DNA from: Sphingomonas sp. UBA4766
GTDB taxonomy: Bacteria; Pseudomonadota; Alphaproteobacteria; Sphingomonadales; Sphingomonadaceae
NCBI GenBank assembly: GCA_002403415.1
Contig: DHHS01000021.1
Location: 9,260-34,233 of the forward strand
Length of the DNA: 24,974 nucleotides
Direction of reading: 5' to 3'
Below are positions 1-6,805 of the stretch, in pieces. The notes under the pieces were generated by a model. That model was not told the origin of the DNA and made no database searches. It was given only the letters and a program-made list of their open reading frames with translations. A program made the translations under genes and the position numbers. Numbering within the stretch: the first letter of the stretch is position 1; the number at the start of each line of letters is the position of its first letter.

Positions 1-2
1 TC

Positions 3-374
3 GTCGACAAGCGCCGCGAGCGCGCAGGCGAGTCCGAAGTCATGAACATCATCGGCGATGTCGAGGGGCGCTTCTGCATCTTGATCGACGATATCGTCGA
101 TTCGGCGGGCACACTCTGCAACGCTGCCGCCGCGCTGAAGGCTGCGGGCGCCGAAGAAGTCGTTGCCTATTGCACCCACGGCGTGCTGTCGGGTGCGGCG
201 GTCGCGCGGGTGGAGGGGTCGACGCTGACCGAACTCGTCATCACTGACACGATCGGCAGCCACGAGATTGTGAGCGCCAGCGCGCGTATCCGCCACCTGA
301 CGATCGCGCCGCTGCTCGGCGAAGCGATCCGCCGGATTGCCGACGAATCGAGTGTGTCGAGCCTGTTTGATTGA
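3..374 (+). CDS. prs: Ribose-phosphate pyrophosphokinase, C-terminal part (5' end outside window)
   Basis: This is the last 123 codons of PRPP synthetase, which makes 5-phosphoribosyl-1-pyrophosphate from ribose-5-phosphate and ATP in the cytoplasm for purine, pyrimidine, histidine, tryptophan and NAD synthesis. The open frame enters from the left edge. The visible part begins VDKRRERAGESEV, which fits the KRR-containing region of the family. It continues with the PRPP-binding loop DDIVDSAGT, where DDIVDTAGT is usual. The ending, with LLGEAIRRI and a terminal SSVSSLFD, also matches the family. The internal ATG at position 42 is a methionine within the protein and not a start. The next gene begins 19 bases downstream on the same strand, so the two may be cotranscribed. 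The assignment is secure; only the N-terminal half is missing. Confidence 0.95.
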   Translation, partial: VDKRRERAGESEVMNIIGDVEGRFCILIDDIVDSAGTLCNAAAALKAAGAEEVVAYCTHGVLSGAAVARVEGSTLTELVITDTIGSHEIVSASARIRHLTIAPLLGEAIRRIADESSVSSLFD

Positions 375-393
375 GCGCGACGGAGGCAGGCCG

Positions 394-900
394 GTGCAAA
401 GCGACGAGGTTGTGCGTCTTTGCCAATGTTTTGAACGGGAAAATCTGGCCTTTTGGGTCGATGGCGGCTGGGGGGTTGATGCGTTGTTGGGCCGACAAAC
501 GCGACCGCACAGCGATCTCGACCTCGCGGTGAACCTTGCCGATCTGGCGGCATTCGATCGGCTGTTGCAGCATCAGGGGTATGCGCGCATTGCGCGTGAC
601 CATGATCCCGAATGGAATTGGGTGTTGCGGCATCAGTCCGGGCGATCGGTGGACTTGCACGGATTTGTTCGGGATGCGATGGGCAATGGCATTCTGGGTG
701 ATCCTGGCGAGGGGTCAAGCTATCCCGCAGGGGCGCTTGAGGGGCGCGGCGCGATAAGTGGCTTCGCGGTCGGCTGCATCGCTGCACCCTTTGTGCTGGC
801 GTTCAGGAACGGCTTCGAGCCGCGTGACCTGGATCGTCACGATGTCACGGCACTCTGCGCTCAATTCGGCTTCGCGCTCCCGAGCCGCTTTCGGATCTAA
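394..900 (+). CDS. Nucleotidyltransferase of the LnuA / ANT type (putative aminoglycoside or lincosamide nucleotidyltransferase)
   Basis: This 168-residue protein belongs to the small minimal nucleotidyltransferases that transfer AMP to hydroxyl groups of small molecules; known members inactivate lincosamides or aminoglycosides. The signature is clear: an N-terminal helix, then WVDGGWGVDALLG at about residues 21-33, and HSDLDLAV with the metal-binding acidic pair D41 and D43. A downstream SVDLHGF stretch could supply a third acidic residue. The start chosen is GTG at 394, because GGAGG lies at 382-386 with good spacing. A longer frame from ATG 337 would overlap the end of prs by 38 bases without a comparable ribosome site. 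Third positions look less GC-biased than in neighbouring genes, which may hint at later acquisition. It converges on crtZ with a 7-base gap. Family membership is confident, but the substrate cannot be told from sequence and may not be an antibiotic. Confidence 0.8.
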   Translation: MQSDEVVRLCQCFERENLAFWVDGGWGVDALLGRQTRPHSDLDLAVNLADLAAFDRLLQHQGYARIARDHDPEWNWVLRHQSGRSVDLHGFVRDAMGNGILGDPGEGSSYPAGALEGRGAISGFAVGCIAAPFVLAFRNGFEPRDLDRHDVTALCAQFGFALPSRFRI

Positions 901-907
901 CCGCCGG

Positions 908-1420
908 TCAGGATTTTTCCAGCGCGCCGCGAGCGTCACGCACCCCGGCCCGCCCGCGCCGCTTAAGCTCCGCCTTTAACGCCTCTGGCTTGGGCGCGAT
1001 CAGGAAGCCGAAGCTTACCGTGCCTTCCTTGGTCTCGACGACATGGTGCAGCCGGTGCGCCTGCACGATCCGCTTCATATAGGCGGAACGCGCGACATAG
1101 CGGTTGGGCCAGCGCTGGTGCACGATGATGTCGTGAAACCCAAGGTAAATCGCGCCATAGGCCGCAATCCCTGCCCCCACCCACGTCGCCCAACTGCCCC
1201 AGGTGCCGCTGGTCCCGAGCAGCAGCAGCGCGATTGAGGGCGCCGCAAAAATCACGAAATAGGCGTCGTTCAACTCCCAAAAGCCGGTGCGCGGGCGGTG
1301 GTGGCTTTCGTGCAGGAACCAGCCAAAGCCATGCATCACCCAACGGTGCGCGATATAGGCCACGCCCTCCATCGCCGCGACGGTCAACAAGAACAGGGCA
1401 ACGCCAATGATGAGCGACAT
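908..1420 (-). CDS. crtZ: Beta-carotene 3-hydroxylase, CrtZ type
   Basis: This 170-residue membrane protein belongs to the fatty acid hydroxylase / sterol desaturase superfamily. CrtZ hydroxylates the beta-ionone rings of carotenes, giving zeaxanthin and, in sphingomonads, the precursors of yellow nostoxanthin-type pigments. All four histidine clusters of the non-haem di-iron centre are present: HRWVMH (25-30), HESHH (37-41), HDIIVH (96-101) and HRLHH (122-126). Hydrophobic segments lie at about residues 3-20, 52-68 and 78-95, consistent with the membrane topology. The length agrees with bacterial CrtZ. No other carotenoid gene is in the window, so it stands apart from crtI, crtB and crtY. 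No Shine-Dalgarno is visible before the ATG, and a candidate -10 box lies only six bases upstream. A related hydroxylase with another ring substrate is possible but less likely. Confidence 0.9.
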   Translation of the reverse strand: MSLIIGVALFLLTVAAMEGVAYIAHRWVMHGFGWFLHESHHRPRTGFWELNDAYFVIFAAPSIALLLLGTSGTWGSWATWVGAGIAAYGAIYLGFHDIIVHQRWPNRYVARSAYMKRIVQAHRLHHVVETKEGTVSFGFLIAPKPEALKAELKRRGRAGVRDARGALEKS

Positions 1421-1426
1421 GGGTGC

Positions 1427-1455
1427 GTTATAATCGCTGTCGTGCCGCTTGGCGA
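1427..1455 (-). promoter_or_regulatory. Candidate crtZ promoter implying a leaderless transcript
   Basis: Read on the minus strand, TCGCCA (1455-1450; four of six matches to TTGACA) is followed after 17 bases by TATAAC (1432-1427; five of six matches to TATAAT). Transcription starting six or seven bases after the -10 box would begin at or next to the A of the crtZ ATG (1420). That agrees with the absence of a Shine-Dalgarno in front of crtZ. The plus strand shows a perfect TATAAT at 1429-1434 but no -35 match, so its use for sucC is less convincing. This is motif inspection only. Confidence 0.35.
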
Positions 1456-1554
1456 GCGGGCCTGAAGCCGGTGTCGGTATGTGGTCTGGATTCGCGCCTG
1501 CGACTGTGCTTAGGGGAGAAGTAAATCTTCCAGCGACGCGAAAGGGCCTGCCCC

Positions 1555-2754
1555 ATGAACATTCACGAATATCAGGCCAAGGAACTGCTGGCGAAATTCG
1601 GTGTGCCGGTGCCGGCGGGCTTTGCGGCGATGAGCGTCGACGAGGCGGTGGCAGCGGCGGCGAAGCTGCCGGGGCCGCTCTATGTCGTGAAGGCGCAGAT
1701 TCACGCCGGCGGGCGCGGCAAGGGCAAGTTTGTTGAATTGCCGCCTGAGGCCAAGGGCGGTGTGCGGCTCGCCCGGTCGGCGGACGACGTGCGTGCTGCC
1801 GCCGCCGATATGCTCGGCAACACGCTCGTCACCGTGCAGACGGGGGAGGCCGGCAAGCAGGTCAACCGGCTCTATGTGACCGACGGCGTTGATATTGCAC
1901 GTGAATTCTACCTCGCGCTGCTCGTCAATCGCGCGACTGGGCGGATCGGCATGGTGGTCTCGACCGAGGGCGGTATGGACATTGAAACCGTGGCGCATGA
2001 CACGCCGGAAAAGATTCACACGATCGACATTGATCCCGCGACCGGCTTCATGCCGCATCACGGACGCAGCGTGGCCGCAGCCCTTGGGCTGACGGGCGAT
2101 CTCGCAAAGCAGGCGGCCAATGTTGCGGCAAAGCTCTACGACGCCTTCCTCGGCACCGATGCGGCGCAGATCGAAATCAACCCGCTCGCAGTGACGGCCG
2201 ATGGCAAGCTGCTCGTGCTCGACGCGAAAGTCGGGTTCGATTCGAACGCGCTGTTCCGTCACAAGGACCTGATGGAGCTGCGCGACGAGACGGAGGAAGA
2301 TCCCGCCGAACTCGAAGCGTCGAAATATGACCTTGCCTATATCAAGCTTGATGGTGACATTGGCTGCATGGTGAATGGCGCCGGGCTGGCGATGGCGACG
2401 ATGGACATCATCAAGCTGAACGGCATGTTCCCGGCCAATTTCCTTGACGTCGGCGGCGGCGCGTCGAAGGAAAAGGTGACGGCGGCGTTCAAGATCATCC
2501 TGAAAGACCCCAATGTGAAGGGCATCCTGGTCAACATCTTCGGCGGCATCATGCGCTGCGACATCATCGCCGAAGGGATTGTCGCGGCGGCCAAGGAAGT
2601 AAATTTGTCGGTGCCGTTGGTGGTCCGGCTTGAGGGGACGAATGTCCAGGCGGGCAAGGACATTCTTGCCGGGTCGGGCTTGGCGATTGTCCCCGCCAAT
2701 GATTTGGGCGACGCGGCCAAGAAGATTGTCGCTGAGGTGAAGGCCGCCGCATAA
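1555..2754 (+). CDS. sucC: Succinate-CoA ligase (ADP-forming) beta subunit
   Basis: SucC is the ATP-grasp and specificity subunit of succinyl-CoA synthetase. With SucD it converts succinyl-CoA, ADP and phosphate to succinate, CoA and ATP in the TCA cycle. The 399-residue length is slightly above the roughly 388 of Escherichia coli. The N-terminus MNIHEYQAKELLAKFGVPVP is diagnostic. GGRGKGK at 52-58 is the nucleotide-phosphate region, EINPLAV at 207-213 contains the metal-binding glutamate and asparagine, and NIFGGIMRCD at 327-336 is the contact region for the alpha subunit. An AAAGGG stretch eight bases before the ATG is a fair ribosome site. The gene is not followed by sucD. It is followed after 50 bases by etfB, with no terminator between them, so sucC, etfB and etfA probably share a transcript. 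Confidence 0.97.
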   Translation: MNIHEYQAKELLAKFGVPVPAGFAAMSVDEAVAAAAKLPGPLYVVKAQIHAGGRGKGKFVELPPEAKGGVRLARSADDVRAAAADMLGNTLVTVQTGEAGKQVNRLYVTDGVDIAREFYLALLVNRATGRIGMVVSTEGGMDIETVAHDTPEKIHTIDIDPATGFMPHHGRSVAAALGLTGDLAKQAANVAAKLYDAFLGTDAAQIEINPLAVTADGKLLVLDAKVGFDSNALFRHKDLMELRDETEEDPAELEASKYDLAYIKLDGDIGCMVNGAGLAMATMDIIKLNGMFPANFLDVGGGASKEKVTAAFKIILKDPNVKGILVNIFGGIMRCDIIAEGIVAAAKEVNLSVPLVVRLEGTNVQAGKDILAGSGLAIVPANDLGDAAKKIVAEVKAAA

Positions 2755-2804
2755 CGAATTGCCGCCTGGCGCCGATCAGCGCAGGCGATGTGGAGAGGAA
2801 GCCA

Positions 2805-3554
2805 ATGAAAATCCTGGTCCCTGTCAAGCGCGTGCTTGACTATAACGTAAAGCCGCGGGTCAAAGCCGATGGCACTGGCGTCGATCTCGCCAATGTCAAG
2901 ATGAGCATGAACCCGTTTGACGAAATCGCGGTCGAAGAAGCGATCCGCCTGCGCGAAAAGGGCGTCGCGACCGAAATTGTGGCCGTTTCGATCGGCGAGG
3001 CCAAGGCGCAGGAAACGCTGCGCACCGCGCTGGCCATGGGCGCTGACCGCGCGATCCTGGTGACGACCGACGACAAGGTTGAACCGCTTGGTGTCGCCAA
3101 GCTGTTGAAAGCGATTGCCGACGAAGAAGCGCCCGGCCTCATCATCCTGGGCAAGCAGGCGATTGACGACGACAATAACCAGACCGGCCAGATGCTCGCC
3201 GCCCTCACCGGCTGGGGCCAGGGCACTTTTGCCAGCGCGGTTGAGGTGAGCGGCGATACGGTGACCGTCACGCGCGAGATCGACGGCGGCGCTGAAACGG
3301 TATCGCTCGCACTCCCCGCGATTGTGACCACCGACTTGCGGCTCAACGAACCGCGCTACGCCTCGCTCCCGAACATCATGAAAGCGAAGTCCAAGCCGCT
3401 CGCGACCAAGACAGCGGCGGATTACGGCGTCGATATCGCGCCGCGCCTCACCACGCTGAAGGTCGAGGAACCCGCCAAGCGCCAGGCAGGTGTAAAGGTG
3501 GCGGATGTCGATGAACTGATCGGCAAGCTCAAGGCTTTGGGAGTAGTGGCATGA
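2805..3554 (+). CDS. etfB: Electron transfer flavoprotein beta subunit
   Basis: EtfB (249 residues) pairs with EtfA to form the soluble FAD- and AMP-containing heterodimer. It takes electrons from acyl-CoA and related dehydrogenases and passes them to ETF-ubiquinone oxidoreductase. The start MKILVPVKRVLDYNVK is typical. A central GKQAIDDDNNQTGQMLAA-like stretch, the ETF beta signature region, lies at about residues 117-134, and the C-terminal arm is present. ATG 2805 was chosen over GTG 2790 because GGAGAGGA (2792-2799) sits just before it and the family starts at this MKILVP. The stop codon overlaps the etfA start as ATGA, so translation is probably coupled. Its length and motifs match group I ETF rather than the nitrogen-fixation FixA type. 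Confidence 0.96.
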   Translation: MKILVPVKRVLDYNVKPRVKADGTGVDLANVKMSMNPFDEIAVEEAIRLREKGVATEIVAVSIGEAKAQETLRTALAMGADRAILVTTDDKVEPLGVAKLLKAIADEEAPGLIILGKQAIDDDNNQTGQMLAALTGWGQGTFASAVEVSGDTVTVTREIDGGAETVSLALPAIVTTDLRLNEPRYASLPNIMKAKSKPLATKTAADYGVDIAPRLTTLKVEEPAKRQAGVKVADVDELIGKLKALGVVA

Positions 3555-4480
3555 AGACGCTGGTATGGGTTGAGCATGACGGCGTCGCCGTCAAGGACGC
3601 CACGCTGTCGGCGGTGACCGCAGCGGGCCAATTGGGCGAGGTGCATCTGCTGGTCGCCGGGCATGGTGTCGGCGATGTCGCGGCCGCAGCGGCGGCGATT
3701 GCGGGCGTCGGCAAGGTGCATCTGGCGGACGACGCGGCCTATGCTCATGCGCTCGCGGAAAATGTCGCACCGCTGGTGGCTGCGCTGATGGGCCATCATG
3801 ATGCGTTTGTCGTGCCGTCGACATCGACGGGCAAGAACATCGCCCCGCGCGTCGCAGCACTCCTCGATGTGATGCAGATCAGCGACATTTTGTCGGTGGA
3901 GGGCGATGCCACCTTCACCCGGCCGATTTACGCTGGCAATGCGATTGCAACGGTTAAGTCGTCGGACGCCAAGCTGGTGCTGACGGTGCGCGGCACTGCC
4001 TTTGCCAAGGCGGCCGCAACCGGCGGTTCGGCGACGATCGAAGCAGTCGCTGCAACGGGCGATAGCGGCAAGGCGACCTTTGTCTCGTCCGAAATCGCCA
4101 AATCGGAGCGGCCCGAACTGACGAGCGCCAAGATCATCGTCTCGGGCGGGCGCGCTTTGCAGAACAGCGAGAATTTCCAAACGATCATCGAACCGCTCGC
4201 CGACAAGCTGGGCGCGGGCGTTGGCGCGAGCCGCGCGGCGGTCGATGCGGGCTATGTCCCCAATGACTATCAGGTCGGCCAGACCGGCAAGATCGTGGCG
4301 CCGGAAGTCTATATCGCGGTCGGCATTTCGGGCGCGATCCAGCATCTGGCGGGGATGAAGGATTCAAAGACGATCATCGCGATCAACAAGGACGAAGACG
4401 CGCCGATCTTCCAGGTGGCGGACATTGGTTTGGTGGGCGATCTGTTCAAGATCGTGCCGGAGCTGACGGGGAAGCTTTAA
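3551..4480 (+). CDS. etfA: Electron transfer flavoprotein alpha subunit
   Basis: EtfA (309 residues) is the FAD-binding partner of EtfB. The N-terminal half is the ETF alpha/beta-like domain. The C-terminal half holds the FAD domain: SGGRALQNSENF at about residues 197-208, the GAGVGASRAAVDAG segment, VGQTGKIVAPEVYIAVGISG at about 240-260, and the final AINKDEDAPIFQVADIGLVGD block that contacts the flavin. Its start overlaps the etfB stop by four bases. The order sucC-etfB-etfA suggests coordinated supply of TCA-cycle and electron-transfer components. A strong intrinsic terminator follows 21 bases after the stop and ends the unit. Confidence 0.97.
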   Translation: MKTLVWVEHDGVAVKDATLSAVTAAGQLGEVHLLVAGHGVGDVAAAAAAIAGVGKVHLADDAAYAHALAENVAPLVAALMGHHDAFVVPSTSTGKNIAPRVAALLDVMQISDILSVEGDATFTRPIYAGNAIATVKSSDAKLVLTVRGTAFAKAAATGGSATIEAVAATGDSGKATFVSSEIAKSERPELTSAKIIVSGGRALQNSENFQTIIEPLADKLGAGVGASRAAVDAGYVPNDYQVGQTGKIVAPEVYIAVGISGAIQHLAGMKDSKTIIAINKDEDAPIFQVADIGLVGDLFKIVPELTGKL

Positions 4481-4501
4481 GCCGCTGCGGAATATGTTAG
4501 G

Positions 4502-4538
4502 AAAAGGGCGTCGCACGTCGGTTGCGGCGCCCTTTTTT
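4502..4538 (+). terminator. Intrinsic terminator of the sucC-etfB-etfA unit
   Basis: The left arm AAAAGGGCGTCGCA (4502-4515) pairs with TGCGGCGCCCTTTT (4523-4536) along 14 positions, with one G-U wobble and a seven-base loop. The run of six T residues at 4533-4538 supplies the U-tract. It lies directly after etfA and ends 14 bases before the M19 dipeptidase start. Confidence 0.9.
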
Positions 4539-4552
4539 GTCTGGGGGTTACC

Positions 4553-5791
4553 ATGCTGCTGCCGCTGTTCGTTGCGCTCGCCGCGCCCACTGCACCCGCC
4601 GATGACGCCGCGCTCAAGGCACGGGTCGAGCGCGTGCTGACGGCAAACCCGGTGGTCGACGGGCATAATGACTTGCCCTGGGAAATCCGCACCAAATATG
4701 CAGCCAAGGTCGAGGCGGTCGACCTGACGAAAGACACGTCGAGCCTGCCGCTGCCGCTCCAGACCGACATTCCGCGCCTGCGCCGGGGCCATGTCGGCGC
4801 GCAATTCTGGTCGGTGTGGATCACCGCCGACAATCTCGGCCCGCGCGCGGTCGAAATGACGCTGGAGGCAATCGACATTGTCGCGCGCATGATCGCGGCC
4901 AACCCCAATGTTTTCGAACGCGCCGGGACTGCGGCCGATATCCGCCGGATTAGCGCCGCCGGCAAGATTGCAGCGCTGATGGGAGTCGAGGGCGGCCACC
5001 AGATTGACGGGCGGCTGTCGGTGTTGCGGCGCTATTATGAGCTTGGCGTGCGCTATATGACGCTAACCCATACGCTCAGCCTGCCATGGGCCGATGCCTC
5101 GACCGATGCGCCGCGTAGCGGCGGGCTGTCCGCGTTCGGGCGGCAAGTCGTGGCGGAGATGAACCGGATCGGCATGATGGTGGACATCAGCCATGTGTCG
5201 GACGCGACGATGGCCGCGGTGCTGGCAGTGACCAAGGCGCCGGTGATTGCGTCGCACTCCTCGGCGCGCGCGCTTGATGATGCGCCGCGCAATATCCCTG
5301 ATGATCTGCTGGCGAAAATCGGCACGAATGGCGGCGTGGTGATGGTCAATTTCTATCCCAGTTTCGTGTCGCAAGCCTGGCGCGACTGGGACAAAGCGCG
5401 CAGCGACTATGCACGCTCGGTCGGTGCATCGGCCGACGCTTATGGTGCCAATGCGGCGGCCCCTCTGATCGCATGGGAACGCCTGCATCCGGAACCCGTC
5501 GTCACCTCGGCAACGATTGCCGATCATGTCGAGCATATCGCGCGGATTGCGGGCAAGGGTGCGGTCGGGCTGGGCAGCGATTATGACGGGATCAACGGCA
5601 CCGCGCCGCGCGACATGACCGGGGTCGACGGCTATCCGGCGCTGTTCGTCGAACTGGCGCGGCGGGGGTGGAGCGATGCCGAGCTTGCCGGGCTTGCCCA
5701 GGGCAATGTGCTGCGGGTGATGGCGCGGGCAGAGGCGGTGGCGGCAAGCATGGCGGGCATGCCGCCGATCGATGCGACCGACCGGCCCTAA
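4553..5791 (+). CDS. Membrane dipeptidase (renal dipeptidase family, peptidase M19), secreted
   Basis: M19 enzymes are zinc metallopeptidases with a TIM-barrel fold that split dipeptides, including dehydro- and D-amino-acid-containing ones. The 412-residue protein starts with a short hydrophobic segment, about residues 1-16, that looks like a signal peptide but lacks basic N-terminal residues, so export is likely rather than proven. The metal ligands are all visible: H38 and D40 in DGHNDLPW, the bridging E146 in GVEGGHQ, H214 in DISHVS and H235 in ASHSSARAL, with the catalytic-type aspartate D343 in GSDYDG. A G-rich SD-like GGGGG stretch precedes the ATG. The gap to etfA is mostly terminator, leaving little space for a promoter. 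The gene converges on the polyamine deacetylase gene with a six-base gap. The physiological substrate is unknown; peptidoglycan or dietary dipeptides are possible. Confidence 0.92.
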   Translation: MLLPLFVALAAPTAPADDAALKARVERVLTANPVVDGHNDLPWEIRTKYAAKVEAVDLTKDTSSLPLPLQTDIPRLRRGHVGAQFWSVWITADNLGPRAVEMTLEAIDIVARMIAANPNVFERAGTAADIRRISAAGKIAALMGVEGGHQIDGRLSVLRRYYELGVRYMTLTHTLSLPWADASTDAPRSGGLSAFGRQVVAEMNRIGMMVDISHVSDATMAAVLAVTKAPVIASHSSARALDDAPRNIPDDLLAKIGTNGGVVMVNFYPSFVSQAWRDWDKARSDYARSVGASADAYGANAAAPLIAWERLHPEPVVTSATIADHVEHIARIAGKGAVGLGSDYDGINGTAPRDMTGVDGYPALFVELARRGWSDAELAGLAQGNVLRVMARAEAVAASMAGMPPIDATDRP

Positions 5792-5797
5792 TCCCTC

Positions 5798-6802
5798 TCA
5801 AAACCCGGACAAAAAACTGGCGAGATTGGCCCCGAGCGCTGGGATCGCATAACCCCCCTCCATCAGCAGGACCGTGGGAAGGCCGCTTGCGGCGATATCG
5901 CGGGCCAGCACGGCATAGTCGGCGGTCGTCAGCTTGAAATGGCTGATCGGATCATCCTCCCATGTGTCGGCGCCGAAACTGACGACGAGCAGATCGGGGC
6001 CGAACGCCGCGATTGCGGCCAGCGCGGTTGCTTGGGCGGCGCGAAACGCGTCGAGCGTTGTCCCCTGCGGGAGCGGCAGGTTGAGCGTCGCACCCAATCC
6101 CGCTCCCTCGCCGCGCTCATCGGCATGGCCCCAGTAAAAGGGGTAGTCGGTCGCGGGATCGGCGTGGACGCTTGCGTAAAAAACATCACCGCGCGACCAG
6201 AATATGTCCTGCGTGCCATTGCCATGGTGATAGTCGATGTCGAGGATCGCGACGCGCCGCGTGCCTGCATCGCGCGCGGCCTGTGCGGTAATCGCGGCGG
6301 CGTTCAGATAGCAATAGCCGCCCAGATAATCCGCGCCCGCATGATGCCCCGGCGGGCGGCACAGCGCAAAGGCGGCCCGATCGCCCCCGGTCACCGCGCC
6401 GAGTGCGGCGAGTGCCGACTGCACACTCCAATAGGCCGCGTCATAGCTGTGCGGGGTCAGCGGGGTGGAGGCATCGAAACTATACTGCCCGATCAGCGCG
6501 TCGATCCGGCTGAGGTTGAGCGGGCGGCGACCAACCACGGGCCAGACATAGCCGATCACATCACCCGGCCGCCCGGCGGCTGACCAGCGGGCGGGGGCAT
6601 TGCGCAAAAACGCCAGATAACCGGCATCATGCACCGCGCGAATGGCGGCGTCGCCATGGTCAGCGGGCGTCTCGACCGGCCCGACCCCGCTGAGCATCGC
6701 GTCGGCGCGTGCCGGGCTTTCGGCATAGTCGATAAAGCCGCCATTGTGCAGTTCCTGCGCTGGCGCATGCAGCCGCTGCGCCGGTGCGAAAAATGTGCGC
6801 AT
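5798..6802 (-). CDS. Acetylpolyamine amidohydrolase / histone deacetylase family protein
   Basis: This 334-residue zinc hydrolase has the arginase-deacetylase fold. Bacterial members of this length usually remove acetyl groups from acetylputrescine, acetylcadaverine or acetylspermidine. The N-terminus (MRTFFAPAQRLHAPAQELHNG) and the ending EGGYAIPALGANLASFLSGF resemble acetylpolyamine amidohydrolases of the AphA type more than eukaryotic-like deacetylases. Catalytic features are the tandem histidines H153 and H154 in RPPGHHAGADY, zinc ligands D190 and H192 in LDIDYHHGNG, D279 in FGADTWEDDP, and the transition-state tyrosine Y318 in EGGY. The start lies three bases after the nhaA stop (TAG GCG ATG), so the two are very likely cotranscribed. 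A lysine deacetylase role on proteins cannot be excluded. Confidence 0.9.
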   Translation of the reverse strand: MRTFFAPAQRLHAPAQELHNGGFIDYAESPARADAMLSGVGPVETPADHGDAAIRAVHDAGYLAFLRNAPARWSAAGRPGDVIGYVWPVVGRRPLNLSRIDALIGQYSFDASTPLTPHSYDAAYWSVQSALAALGAVTGGDRAAFALCRPPGHHAGADYLGGYCYLNAAAITAQAARDAGTRRVAILDIDYHHGNGTQDIFWSRGDVFYASVHADPATDYPFYWGHADERGEGAGLGATLNLPLPQGTTLDAFRAAQATALAAIAAFGPDLLVVSFGADTWEDDPISHFKLTTADYAVLARDIAASGLPTVLLMEGGYAIPALGANLASFLSGF

Positions 6803-6805
6803 CGC

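Noticed and set aside
337..393. Longer start (ATG 337) for the nucleotidyltransferase
   Set aside because: It overlaps prs and adds residues not seen in the family, while GTG 394 has a good GGAGG ribosome site.
1429..1434. Perfect TATAAT on the plus strand as a sucC promoter
   Set aside because: No -35 match at 16-18 bases upstream, and the same bases fit better as the crtZ -10 box on the minus strand. It could still contribute but is not supported.
3422..4345. A 307-codon minus-strand frame opposite etfB and etfA
   Set aside because: Arginine- and aspartate-rich composition typical of a shadow frame; etfA on the other strand is a clear family member.
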